From Cytophagales bacterium (lineage in GTDB: Bacteria; Bacteroidota; Bacteroidia; Cytophagales; Cyclobacteriaceae), in assembly GCA_003500135.1 (NCBI GenBank), contig DNTA01000009.1, positions 1 to 63,148 on the forward strand: a stretch of DNA of 63,148 nt, given 5' to 3'. The notes beneath the pieces were generated by a model. It was not told where the DNA came from. It saw only the letters and a program-made list of their open reading frames with translations, and did not search any database. Below are positions 55,458 through 63,148 of the stretch, one piece after another (position 1 is the first letter of the stretch; each line of letters begins with the position of its first letter). A program made the position numbers and the translations under genes.

Positions 55458-55961
55458 ATGAAAACCCTGTTCATTGTTCGTCATGCCAAATCGAGTTGGG
55501 ACGACCACACACTTGCTGATATTGACCGACCATTAAATGGCCGTGGGAAACGGGATGCGCCTGAGATGGGTCGCAGATTGAAAAAAAGATCAGTATTGCC
55601 TGACCTCATGATATCAAGTACAGCCAAAAGAGCCCGGAAAACGGCCAGGAAAATTGCCGGGGAAATCGGCTATGATAAAAATGATATCATTTTATTGGAC
55701 AGCCTTTACCATGCGGGTGTATCGTCAATACATCAACTGATAAAGCAAACAAAGGAATACGTGGATACTTTGATGATATTTGGTCATAATCCCGGATTTA
55801 CTGATTTTGCCAATTTTATTGCCCGAACGGAGATTTATAATATACCAACTTGCGGTATTGTTCAGATTAGATTTAATACCACAAGCTGGCAGGAAGTAGC
55901 CCCGGCCAACTCTAAACTGATCGATTTTGATTATCCCAAAAAAACCGGGAATATATCATAA
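55458..55961 (+). CDS. SixA-like histidine phosphatase
   Basis: The 167-residue protein belongs to the small branch of the histidine phosphatase family. The phospho-acceptor motif is FIVRHAKSSW (Arg8, His9). The second histidine is in MIFGHNPGFTDFANF (about 112-126), and SSTAKRARKTA holds the conserved Arg. In E. coli SixA removes phosphate from phosphohistidine of PTS-type proteins; the substrate here is unknown. The stop is 9 bases from the stop of the convergent hslU. Confidence 0.88.
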   Translation: MKTLFIVRHAKSSWDDHTLADIDRPLNGRGKRDAPEMGRRLKKRSVLPDLMISSTAKRARKTARKIAGEIGYDKNDIILLDSLYHAGVSSIHQLIKQTKEYVDTLMIFGHNPGFTDFANFIARTEIYNIPTCGIVQIRFNTTSWQEVAPANSKLIDFDYPKKTGNIS

Positions 55962-55970
55962 TTGACTAAT

Positions 55971-57380
55971 TTAGAGTATAAACTGGCTTAGGTCTTTATT
56001 CTGAATCAAATGCTTCAATTTCTCTTCTACCATTTCAGCAGTGATCAGTAAATGGGCATTTGGGCCGATCTTATCAGGTACATCGTACAGGAATTCATTG
56101 AGCAACTGACTTAAAACGGTATGTAATCGACGTGCACCGATGTTTTCTATCTCGCTGTTAATTTGAAATGCTTTATCGGCTACACTTTCAATAGCTGCAT
56201 CGTCGAACTCCAGTTTTACCTGCTCTGATTCAAAAAGGGCAGTATATTGCTTGGTCAGGGCATTTTTGGGCTCTTTCAATATTCGTACAAAGTCTTCTTT
56301 TGTCAGATTGTCCAGCTCCACCCGGATTGGGAATCTTCCCTGCAATTCCGGAATTAGGTCCGAAGGCTTGGCGATATGAAATGCTCCAGCAGCGATAAAT
56401 AGTATATGATCGGTTTTTACTACACCGTATTTTGTGCTCACGGCACAACCTTCTACGATTGGTAATAAATCTCGCTGTACACCTTCCCGGCTGACGTCAG
56501 GGCCTCCTCCCTGCTTTTTGGCAGAACCTGCAATTTTATCTATTTCATCAACAAATATGATTCCTGAGTTCTCCGCTTTTAATAGCGCCTCTTCTTTCAC
56601 TTCATCCATATCGATAAGTTTGGACGACTCTTCTTCAATTAAGATCTTTCTGGCCTCGGCTATCGTTACTTTTCTTTTTTTATTTTTTTTAGGAAGCATA
56701 TTCCCGATCATCTCCTGAAGATTGATCATAGAGGCCTCATCCATCATGCCACCACCAATCATGCCAATGCCACTGTTGCCCGACTGCTTGATATTGATTT
56801 CTATTTTTCGATCTTCCAGCTCTCCATTTCTGATTTTCTCACGAAATCTTGCCCTGGTTTGCTCATTTAGCTCCTGATCGGTGGTAGGCACTTCGGTACC
56901 CGACTCGGATGGCTTTCCATATAAAGGGGCGGCGCTGCCTTTTAGTGGCGGGATCAACGCATCCAGTATTATATCTTCTACAATTTGTTCGGCCTTTTCT
57001 TTTACCGTTTCCTGTTTACGGGTTTTTACAATATTGACGGATTGCTCCACGAGATCACGAACCATGCTCTCAACGTCGCGCCCCACATAGCCCACTTCCG
57101 TGAATTTCGAAGCTTCTACCTTGGTAAAAGGAGCATCTGCGATACGCGCCATGCGACGGGCTATTTCAGTTTTACCTACACCTGTGGCCCCAATCATTAA
57201 AATATTGTTCGGAATGATCTCATTCTGAATTTCAGATGTCACATTCATTCTACGCCACCGGTTACGAAGTGCTATAGCCACATTTTTCTTGGCATCGTTT
57301 TGTCCGATGATATATTTATCCAGTTCTTCGACTATTTGCCTCGGGGTGAGGTACGCGCTATTCAATTCCGGATTGTTCAT
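55971..57380 (-). CDS. hslU: HslU, ATPase of the HslUV protease
   Basis: I start at ATG 57380 (469 residues); the codon at 57389 is TTG. The AAA+ protein opens with LTPRQIVEELDKYIIGQNDAKKNVAIALRNRWRR. It has Walker A GATGVGKTE, the pore-loop region GYVGRDVES, a long I domain (about 110-240), Walker B IIFVDEIDKI and sensor II GARRLHTVL. Its end KDLSQFIL is the C-terminal tail that docks into HslV. It unfolds substrates for the HslV peptidase; hslV is not in this window. The 5' end overlaps porQ by 23 bases. Confidence 0.95.
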   Translation of the reverse strand: MNNPELNSAYLTPRQIVEELDKYIIGQNDAKKNVAIALRNRWRRMNVTSEIQNEIIPNNILMIGATGVGKTEIARRMARIADAPFTKVEASKFTEVGYVGRDVESMVRDLVEQSVNIVKTRKQETVKEKAEQIVEDIILDALIPPLKGSAAPLYGKPSESGTEVPTTDQELNEQTRARFREKIRNGELEDRKIEINIKQSGNSGIGMIGGGMMDEASMINLQEMIGNMLPKKNKKRKVTIAEARKILIEEESSKLIDMDEVKEEALLKAENSGIIFVDEIDKIAGSAKKQGGGPDVSREGVQRDLLPIVEGCAVSTKYGVVKTDHILFIAAGAFHIAKPSDLIPELQGRFPIRVELDNLTKEDFVRILKEPKNALTKQYTALFESEQVKLEFDDAAIESVADKAFQINSEIENIGARRLHTVLSQLLNEFLYDVPDKIGPNAHLLITAEMVEEKLKHLIQNKDLSQFIL

Positions 57381-58410
57381 ATACTTCAATTTTTTTTCTC
57401 TTCACAATGTTATTCAAATCGACAGTCAGCCCAATTTGGTTGTTGGCGCCTGCTGCATGATACTGGAAATAGGTATAAGACAATTCAATTGTTTTAATGC
57501 GAATCATGAGTCCATACGTAAAGCCTGCACCACTGGCTGTTTCTGTCAATCTCAATTCATTTCTTATTCTATGGTTATACCCCAATCGGGCATTTATGTT
57601 TTGATTGATTATCAACTCAGTACCAATTGTAATATGACTAAACACCCTATCAAACCCATTTGCCTCCTCCAGGTTGCCTGTTTGATGATTATATATACTT
57701 GATTCGCCTATATTTTTTATGTCGTATACCGTAAATGTAAACCTGAACGGCATATATTTTGGCTTAAATGTGGTGCCCAACTGCACATCAAAAGGCAGCT
57801 CTCCAGGTTCCGAACTATCATTACTCCAAAACCAACCTAAATTTTTTAGGGTGAGTCCTATTGTCCAGTCTTTTCCAGGAAATTGATAAACACCACCCAC
57901 ATCAAAAAGAGTTGCCGATGCGCGATAGTCAGCCAGATTGCCAAAGGCAAAGTGAACATTAGCGCCCAAAGTAAATGGGCCCGCCTTATGCGATTTTGCT
58001 ATGGTGAGCGCAAAGTCATTCGCTGAAAAATCGCCGGTATATTGCCCGAGGTTGTCATAGCCTTTGAAAGAACCATAATTGAAATATCTCATTCCTACAG
58101 ACCATAGTCCAGTTTTTTTGTATTCAAAAGGCATAACCAGTTGGGCGAGACCAATATCATCCACCCAAAAACTATAATTAAACGAAGGTTGCCAGGCCAT
58201 TTCATTTGTCAACAATGCAGGATTATCAAAGAACGTATTGGGATTGACCGCAAAATTGGACACCTGTTTGCCCCCTAATGCGCTGGTTAGCGTATGACCG
58301 GGTAAGGCCAGGCTCTGAAAGGTATTGATCCCACCGGTTTGTGCGCGCAACAGGTGTGTTATGCCAGTGCACAACATAAAGAAGAATACAACCTTTCTCG
58401 CCCCAATCAT
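57358..58410 (-). CDS. porQ: Type IX secretion system protein PorQ
   Basis: I start at ATG 58410 (350 residues). A signal peptide (about 1-24, ending LLRAQ) leads to a PorQ/PorV-like outer-membrane barrel with the family opening FQSLALPGHTLTSALGGKQVSNFAVNPNTFFDNPALL. Internal strands include WTIGLTLKNLGWFW and NARLGYNHRIRNELRL. PorQ belongs to the T9SS attachment complex with PorU, PorV and PorZ. It lies 6 bases downstream of lon and its end overlaps hslU, so the three form one transcript on the minus strand. Confidence 0.9.
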   Translation of the reverse strand: MIGARKVVFFFMLCTGITHLLRAQTGGINTFQSLALPGHTLTSALGGKQVSNFAVNPNTFFDNPALLTNEMAWQPSFNYSFWVDDIGLAQLVMPFEYKKTGLWSVGMRYFNYGSFKGYDNLGQYTGDFSANDFALTIAKSHKAGPFTLGANVHFAFGNLADYRASATLFDVGGVYQFPGKDWTIGLTLKNLGWFWSNDSSEPGELPFDVQLGTTFKPKYMPFRFTFTVYDIKNIGESSIYNHQTGNLEEANGFDRVFSHITIGTELIINQNINARLGYNHRIRNELRLTETASGAGFTYGLMIRIKTIELSYTYFQYHAAGANNQIGLTVDLNNIVKRKKIEVYEQSGIE

Positions 58411-58416
58411 TAGCAA

Positions 58417-60909
58417 TTAAGCCTGGTTGGTTAATTGTTCATCCTCAACCACAAAATGGATGGGATCTTTAACCTTTTGTTTCATCAAAGCCAACTCAAG
58501 CACCTCATTCACCTCATCTACATAATGGATAGTGAGTGCTTTTAGATACTGTGCATCAATCTCTTCAATATCTTTCTTATTTTTTCGACAAAGGATAATT
58601 TCTGTTAAACCTGCCCTCCGGGCAGCCAGGATTTTTTCCTTTATGCCGCCAACAGGCAACACTTTACCGCGTAAAGTAATCTCTCCCGTCATAGCGGCCT
58701 TTTTTTTGATCTTGCGCTGAGTATATATTGAAGCTATAGAGGTCAATAGGGTGATCCCTGCAGAAGGGCCGTCTTTGGGCACGGCACCGGCCGGAACGTG
58801 AATATGCAAGTCGTAGTTATCGAATATTTTATGGTGAATACCCAGCTCATCCGCGTGGGATTTTAGATAAGAAATAGCGGTCATGGCCGATTCCTTCATC
58901 ACATCACCCAGCTGGCCGGAAAGGGTAAGCTTTCCCTTGCCCCTACTCAGGCTTGATTCAACAAAAAGTATTTCACCTCCTACTTGTGTCCATGCCAAAC
59001 CGGTTACGACACCTGCATGTTCATTATCTTCGTACAATTCTTTATCGAACACTTCGGCGCCCAGTATTTCCACAACGCGTTTAGGGGTAATTGTTTTGCT
59101 GTATCCCTCGTCCTCCATGGCCACCGCCTTGGCAATGTTGCGCATTAATTTACCAATTTGTCTCTCAAGTGTCCGCACACCCGATTCCCTTGTGTAGCCC
59201 TCAATTACTTTCCTAATAGAAGCATCGTTCATTTTTACATCTGTCGCTTTCAGGCCGTGTTCCTTTCGCTGCTTGGGTACCAGGTGCTTTTTGGCTATTT
59301 GGATTTTCTCCTCCATCGTGTAGCCATTGATCTCGATAACTTCCATACGGTCTCTTAAAGCAGGCTGGATCGTGTCGAGGGTGTTGGCAGTGGCAATAAA
59401 TAACACTTTCGACAAATCGTAATCCAATTCAACATAGTTATCCTGAAAAGCAGTGTTCTGCTCAGGATCCAGAACTTCCAGCAAAGCTGAAGAAGGATCG
59501 CCCCTAAAATCAGAGCTCACTTTGTCAATTTCATCTAATACAAATACCGGGTTAGCCGATTTTATTTTTTTGATATTTTGAATAATTCGACCCGGCATTG
59601 CTCCAATATAAGTTTTTCTATGTCCGCGTATTTCAGCTTCGTCATGAACGCCTCCCAGCGACATCCTCACATATTTACGGCCCAGTGCATTGGCAATAGA
59701 TTTACCTAATGAGGTTTTTCCCACACCCGGAGGCCCGTACAGACAAAGAATAGGAGACTTAAGATCCCGTTTTAGTTTTAATACTGCCAGATATTCGAGT
59801 ATACGGTCTTTAACCTTATCCAAACCGTAGTGGTCTTTATCCAGAATTTTTTTGGCGTGATTAAGATCGAAGTTATCAATGGTCACTTCGTTCCATGGCA
59901 GGTCTACCAGGAATTCAACATAGTTCATGGATACCGGGAATTCAGCTGCAGCCGGATTCATACGTGCCAGTTTGTCGCATTCTTTTTCAAAATGCTCGCG
60001 TACTTCTTTAGGCCATTCTTTTTTAGCCGCCCTTTTTTTCAATTGCCTGATCTCGTGATCCGGCCCCTCGGTACCCAATTCATCCTGAAGTATTTTAAGT
60101 TGCTGTCGTAAAAAGTAATCCCGCTGCTGTTGATCTATATCAGAATGTACCTTATTCTGGATTTCCTGCTTCAATTCGAGCATTTGAATATCTTTCATTA
60201 TATGCTCGAGTAGAATTGTTGCCCTTTTCAACCCATCATTTGTTTCTAACAGCTTTTGCTTTTCCCCCACATCGGCGCTTATATTGCTAGACAGAAAGTG
60301 CGTGAGAAAACTTGGGCTATCAATATTGTCAAGCGCTATCTGTGCTTCCTGAGGAATTTCAGGATTCAGCTTTAAAATTTTAAGCGCGGCTTCTTTTACA
60401 CTTGAAAGAAGGGCCCTGGCCTCTTTATTTGGCTTTTTCGGAAATACCTCTCTGAGTTGATCAATGGAGGCTACAAAATACGGATCCTGCTGGATGTATT
60501 CTTTTACCTTAAATCGCTGCTTGCCATGAATGATTATTGTGGTATTTCCATCGGGAAGCACGAGCATTTTTAATATTCTCGCTACCGTGCCTACTTCGTA
60601 CAGATCTTTAATTTCAGGCTCCTCTGCCTTATCGTTTTTTTGTGCAACCACACCAATGATCCGGTCACCACGGTAGGCTTTTTTCACTAATTTGGTAGAG
60701 CTTTCCCTACCGACAGTAATAGGGATAACTACACCGGGGAACAAAACAGTATTGCGCAAAGGCAAAATGGGTAGTTCTTCCAGATCGTAATTTACATCGT
60801 CATTGTCTATGTCATCGGGAGAAATTAGTTGGATAATATCGCCCTGATCGTCATCATTAAATCCAGCAAGTTTAAGAGAGGCTAAGTATTTGCTATTTTT
60901 ATTACTCAT
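58417..60909 (-). CDS. lon: Lon protease
   Basis: I start at ATG 60909 (830 residues); the codon at 60930 is TTG. The N-terminal substrate-recognition domain (about 45-250, ELPILPLRNTVLFPGVVIPI) is followed by the AAA+ domain with Walker A GPPGVGKTS and Walker B PVFVLDEIDK. The peptidase domain carries catalytic Ser716 (DGPSAG) and Lys759 (GGIKEK), 43 residues apart as in E. coli. Lon degrades misfolded and regulatory proteins. A palindrome at 60925-60937 lies 16 bases upstream of the start. Confidence 0.96.
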   Translation of the reverse strand: MSNKNSKYLASLKLAGFNDDDQGDIIQLISPDDIDNDDVNYDLEELPILPLRNTVLFPGVVIPITVGRESSTKLVKKAYRGDRIIGVVAQKNDKAEEPEIKDLYEVGTVARILKMLVLPDGNTTIIIHGKQRFKVKEYIQQDPYFVASIDQLREVFPKKPNKEARALLSSVKEAALKILKLNPEIPQEAQIALDNIDSPSFLTHFLSSNISADVGEKQKLLETNDGLKRATILLEHIMKDIQMLELKQEIQNKVHSDIDQQQRDYFLRQQLKILQDELGTEGPDHEIRQLKKRAAKKEWPKEVREHFEKECDKLARMNPAAAEFPVSMNYVEFLVDLPWNEVTIDNFDLNHAKKILDKDHYGLDKVKDRILEYLAVLKLKRDLKSPILCLYGPPGVGKTSLGKSIANALGRKYVRMSLGGVHDEAEIRGHRKTYIGAMPGRIIQNIKKIKSANPVFVLDEIDKVSSDFRGDPSSALLEVLDPEQNTAFQDNYVELDYDLSKVLFIATANTLDTIQPALRDRMEVIEINGYTMEEKIQIAKKHLVPKQRKEHGLKATDVKMNDASIRKVIEGYTRESGVRTLERQIGKLMRNIAKAVAMEDEGYSKTITPKRVVEILGAEVFDKELYEDNEHAGVVTGLAWTQVGGEILFVESSLSRGKGKLTLSGQLGDVMKESAMTAISYLKSHADELGIHHKIFDNYDLHIHVPAGAVPKDGPSAGITLLTSIASIYTQRKIKKKAAMTGEITLRGKVLPVGGIKEKILAARRAGLTEIILCRKNKKDIEEIDAQYLKALTIHYVDEVNEVLELALMKQKVKDPIHFVVEDEQLTNQA

Positions 60910-60924
60910 AAGTACTTCTTTCAC

Positions 60925-60937
60925 TGACAAAATGTCA
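60925..60937 (-). promoter_or_regulatory. Palindrome just upstream of lon
   Basis: TGACA-AAA-TGTCA is a perfect 5-base inverted repeat with a 3-base centre, 16 bases before the lon ATG. It could be a repressor site or a small leader hairpin. It is not a CIRCE element. Confidence 0.38.
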
Positions 60938-61090
60938 TATTTATGCTACCTTGTTATATGTCCCCTTATAGTTGCAATGCGTATGCCAATCTAAAACCCT
61001 GTGGTAGGTTATTTGAATTATATCTAAATTTAAAGGATATTAAATGGATTTTTGTAACATTTGGTAAATATCTAAGTCCGGAGAACCCGT

Positions 61091-63112
61091 ATGGCCTTTA
61101 GGAGAATTTTTTTAAGCTTATCAATCATATTCCTTATTGCTTCTTTCGATGCATACGGCCAGTTTTTTAAGTCAAAAAAAAATAGAACCGTTTCAGAGAC
61201 TCCTGATGGCCCTGAATCGACCTATGAAAGGGTAATGCAATTCCCTTTTATCAATGAAAGACCATTCTACTTCAACGAAAAAAAGCTTAAGAAAATTAAA
61301 TCGCTGGAAGCGCAAAAAGACTGGAAAGAACTATACAATGCCCTGGGGGGATATATTGAAAATTTTGGGATCCAGAATTTTTATAAAAATACTGACATGC
61401 TATGGAGGTATGCTAAATTGACAGAGTTATATGTCGATGAGGAAGCTGCTAAATCGTTGTATCGCCTGGTGTTGCGACATCATCGCGAGGACTTCGACCT
61501 GGAAGAATTGGAGATATACTACGATTCGATAAGTAAGGCAGAACTGGAAAAATACGTCCCCATTGATTATTATTATGAATTGATCGAATATCGAAGAGAC
61601 GTAGACACTCTAAGACCACCACGTGGATACAAGCGCAATATGGGTCATCTGATCAATTCGAAATATTCCGATTACGGGCCATCTCTTTCAGCTGACAACA
61701 ATGTTTTGGTATTTACTTCAAAAAGAAAACGGGTATCTACCGGATTAGGTCAGGTGGCCAATGAAGATATTTTTTATTCCAAAAAATATGCCGGATACTG
61801 GACCGAAGTAAAATCACTTAAAGATATCAATACAGCCTATAATGAAGGTTCGGTATGCCTTTCCAATGATGGAACTACTATGTATTTTACTCGTTGCGAT
61901 GCACCGGACACTTATGGCAATTGCGATTTGTTTCAGGCCACCTTGCAGCCCGATAGCGCCTGGGGCAGGGTTCGTAATCTGGGCAACCATATCAATAGCC
62001 TTGGCTGGGACAGTCATCCATCGTTGAGCCATACGGAAGATACCCTTTATTTTGCCTCTGATCGCATAGGTGGCTTCGGACTGGCAGATATTTATTATAC
62101 CGTTCGCGATAAAAATGGTGAATGGGGAAGGGCCTTTAATGCCGGGCCAATAATTAATTCACGGAATAATGAAGTGAGTCCCTTTATACATCCCGGTTAC
62201 GATATATTATATTTTAGCTCTAACGGGCATAGCCTGAATTTTGGTGGGTTTGACATTTACAAATCATACCGGGAAAACGGACGTTGGCAGGAAGCTAAAA
62301 ACATTGGACCACTTGTTAATGGAACAGGTAGTGAATTCTATTTTACTATTGACAACAATTCAGAATTCCTTTTCTATGCAAGGTCCATAGAAAATGACCT
62401 AGACAACCTGGACCTTTATTCCTTTCCTTTGCCAATGGAAGGACAACCCCAGGCAACTACTACGCTTTCCGGTTCATTGCGCGAAGAAGATACAGGTGAT
62501 CCGTTTGAAAGGGGAATAGTTTCCATAATCGACCTAGATAATGGTGTGGAAGTGGCCCCACAATATCTTAGCCCTAATGGCGCCTTTGAATTTCAATTGA
62601 TCAATCAGCGCAATTATTTGCTTATCATACAGAGTGATGAGTTTTTTCGTATTGAAGAGCTTTTTTATCTGGATGGCGACATGGAAATCAATAAATTTAC
62701 CGAATCGATTTCTAGTAAGTTAAAGTTTGAGACCATTGAGTTTGATAATAATTCGGCAGCGCTTAAACCAACCATGTATGCTGACCTGGATAAGTTGGCT
62801 AATTTTCTTTTGGACAACCCTGATTTTTCTTTAAGGATTTCCGGCCATACCGATTCAGATGGTAGTCCGGAGTTTAATATGAAGCTTTCACAGGAACGTG
62901 CCGATGCGATTATGGAATACCTGACTTACTTTGGCGGAATGCCCGAGCATAAAATTACAGCAAGAGGGTTCGGCTCTACGCAGCTAATTGTGAAGGAAGA
63001 AACCGAGGAGGATAAAGCCATGAACCGCCGCGTAGAATTTGAACTATATCGCCCCAGTAAAGAGGAGCTGGATCGCATGATGCAGGAAACTTATGAAGAA
63101 GATGATTGGTAA
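61091..63112 (+). CDS. PorE-like OmpA family protein with PD40 repeats
   Basis: The 673-residue protein has a signal peptide (MAFRRIFLSLSIIFLIASFDAYGQ) and a helical N-terminal region (about 55-170, TPR-like). A PD40/WD40-like propeller (about 175-430) has repeats such as YGPSLSADNNVLVFTSKRK and HPSLSHTEDTLYFASDR. A carboxypeptidase-regulatory-like Ig domain (about 450-530) precedes an OmpA C-terminal domain (about 545-665) with ISGHTDSDGSPEFNMKLSQERADAI, which binds peptidoglycan. This order matches PorE of the type IX secretion system, which links the machinery to the cell wall. Many paralogues share the layout, so the symbol is withheld. Confidence 0.87.
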   Translation: MAFRRIFLSLSIIFLIASFDAYGQFFKSKKNRTVSETPDGPESTYERVMQFPFINERPFYFNEKKLKKIKSLEAQKDWKELYNALGGYIENFGIQNFYKNTDMLWRYAKLTELYVDEEAAKSLYRLVLRHHREDFDLEELEIYYDSISKAELEKYVPIDYYYELIEYRRDVDTLRPPRGYKRNMGHLINSKYSDYGPSLSADNNVLVFTSKRKRVSTGLGQVANEDIFYSKKYAGYWTEVKSLKDINTAYNEGSVCLSNDGTTMYFTRCDAPDTYGNCDLFQATLQPDSAWGRVRNLGNHINSLGWDSHPSLSHTEDTLYFASDRIGGFGLADIYYTVRDKNGEWGRAFNAGPIINSRNNEVSPFIHPGYDILYFSSNGHSLNFGGFDIYKSYRENGRWQEAKNIGPLVNGTGSEFYFTIDNNSEFLFYARSIENDLDNLDLYSFPLPMEGQPQATTTLSGSLREEDTGDPFERGIVSIIDLDNGVEVAPQYLSPNGAFEFQLINQRNYLLIIQSDEFFRIEELFYLDGDMEINKFTESISSKLKFETIEFDNNSAALKPTMYADLDKLANFLLDNPDFSLRISGHTDSDGSPEFNMKLSQERADAIMEYLTYFGGMPEHKITARGFGSTQLIVKEETEEDKAMNRRVEFELYRPSKEELDRMMQETYEEDDW

Positions 63113-63148
63113 CGCAATAGTTAATGAATTACTGACTTAGGCATTTAC

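Noticed and set aside
1..63148. Prophage, integrative element, insertion sequence, tRNA or rRNA genes
   Set aside because: I found no integrase, transposase, terminal repeats, cloverleaf or rRNA-like stretch, and base use is even across the window.

Overview
The window looks like chromosomal DNA from a gliding member of the Bacteroidota, most likely of the Cytophagales type. The evidence is a contiguous gldA-gldF-gldG set, type IX secretion (T9SS) components (PorQ, a PorV/PorQ-family barrel, a PorE-like OmpA protein), a secreted M1 peptidase carrying a T9SS C-terminal sorting domain, a C25 (gingipain-fold) peptidase, DnaJ with the reduced two-repeat zinc finger, and many candidate promoters resembling the Bacteroidota -7 box TAnnTTTG. 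I read about 51 protein genes. I saw no rRNA, tRNA, CRISPR array, insertion sequence, prophage or integrase. Coding is dense and no intergenic gap exceeds about 300 bases.

Layout. 1-2240: tail of an unknown gene, then a MarR regulator, pirin and YceI unit. 2250-5121: lycopene cyclase, short-chain polyprenyl synthase and rhomboid protease, an isoprenoid/carotenoid operon. 5216-9393: a receiver-cyclase fusion facing a NatAB-type ABC exporter and a secreted beta-rich protein. 9498-13414: dnaJ-grpE and hpt-adk-obgE on the minus strand. 13507-25863: an M42 peptidase, then a long plus-strand run with upp, a Ca/Na antiporter, a PolB-type exonuclease, a fused oligopeptide ABC ATPase, RNase R, a PPOX-fold protein, an unknown protein, the T9SS-exported M1 peptidase and a TlpA-like lipoprotein. 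25928-28021: DUF255 lipoprotein. 28206-32481: gldAFG plus a DUF4340 protein. 32469-36546: tolC/macB-permease/macA-like efflux operon. 36733-39555: a padR-pspC envelope-stress-like pair. 39773-45886: PorV/PorQ-like barrel and a 1675-residue C25 peptidase. 45887-52699: small genes, an ABCG half-transporter with a TerB-like head, a YdcF-like protein and glutaryl-CoA dehydrogenase. 52892-54751: a 14-repeat MORN protein ending in a barrel-like domain. 54942-63112: thioredoxin, SixA-like phosphatase, lon-porQ-hslU and the PorE-like OmpA protein.

How it fits together. Much of the window serves the cell envelope: T9SS secretion and gliding, efflux, envelope-stress sensing, and protein quality control (DnaJ/GrpE, Lon, HslU, thioredoxin). 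PorQ sits between the two ATP-dependent protease genes. The rest is housekeeping: nucleotide salvage (hpt, upp, adk), RNA decay (RNase R) and ribosome assembly (Obg). The most unusual material is the C25 peptidase with its barrel partner, the MORN-barrel fusion, the cyclase with non-standard substrate-selecting residues, and several clear dyad-symmetric sites upstream of regulated operons. Function calls are from reading the proteins by eye. No database search was run.
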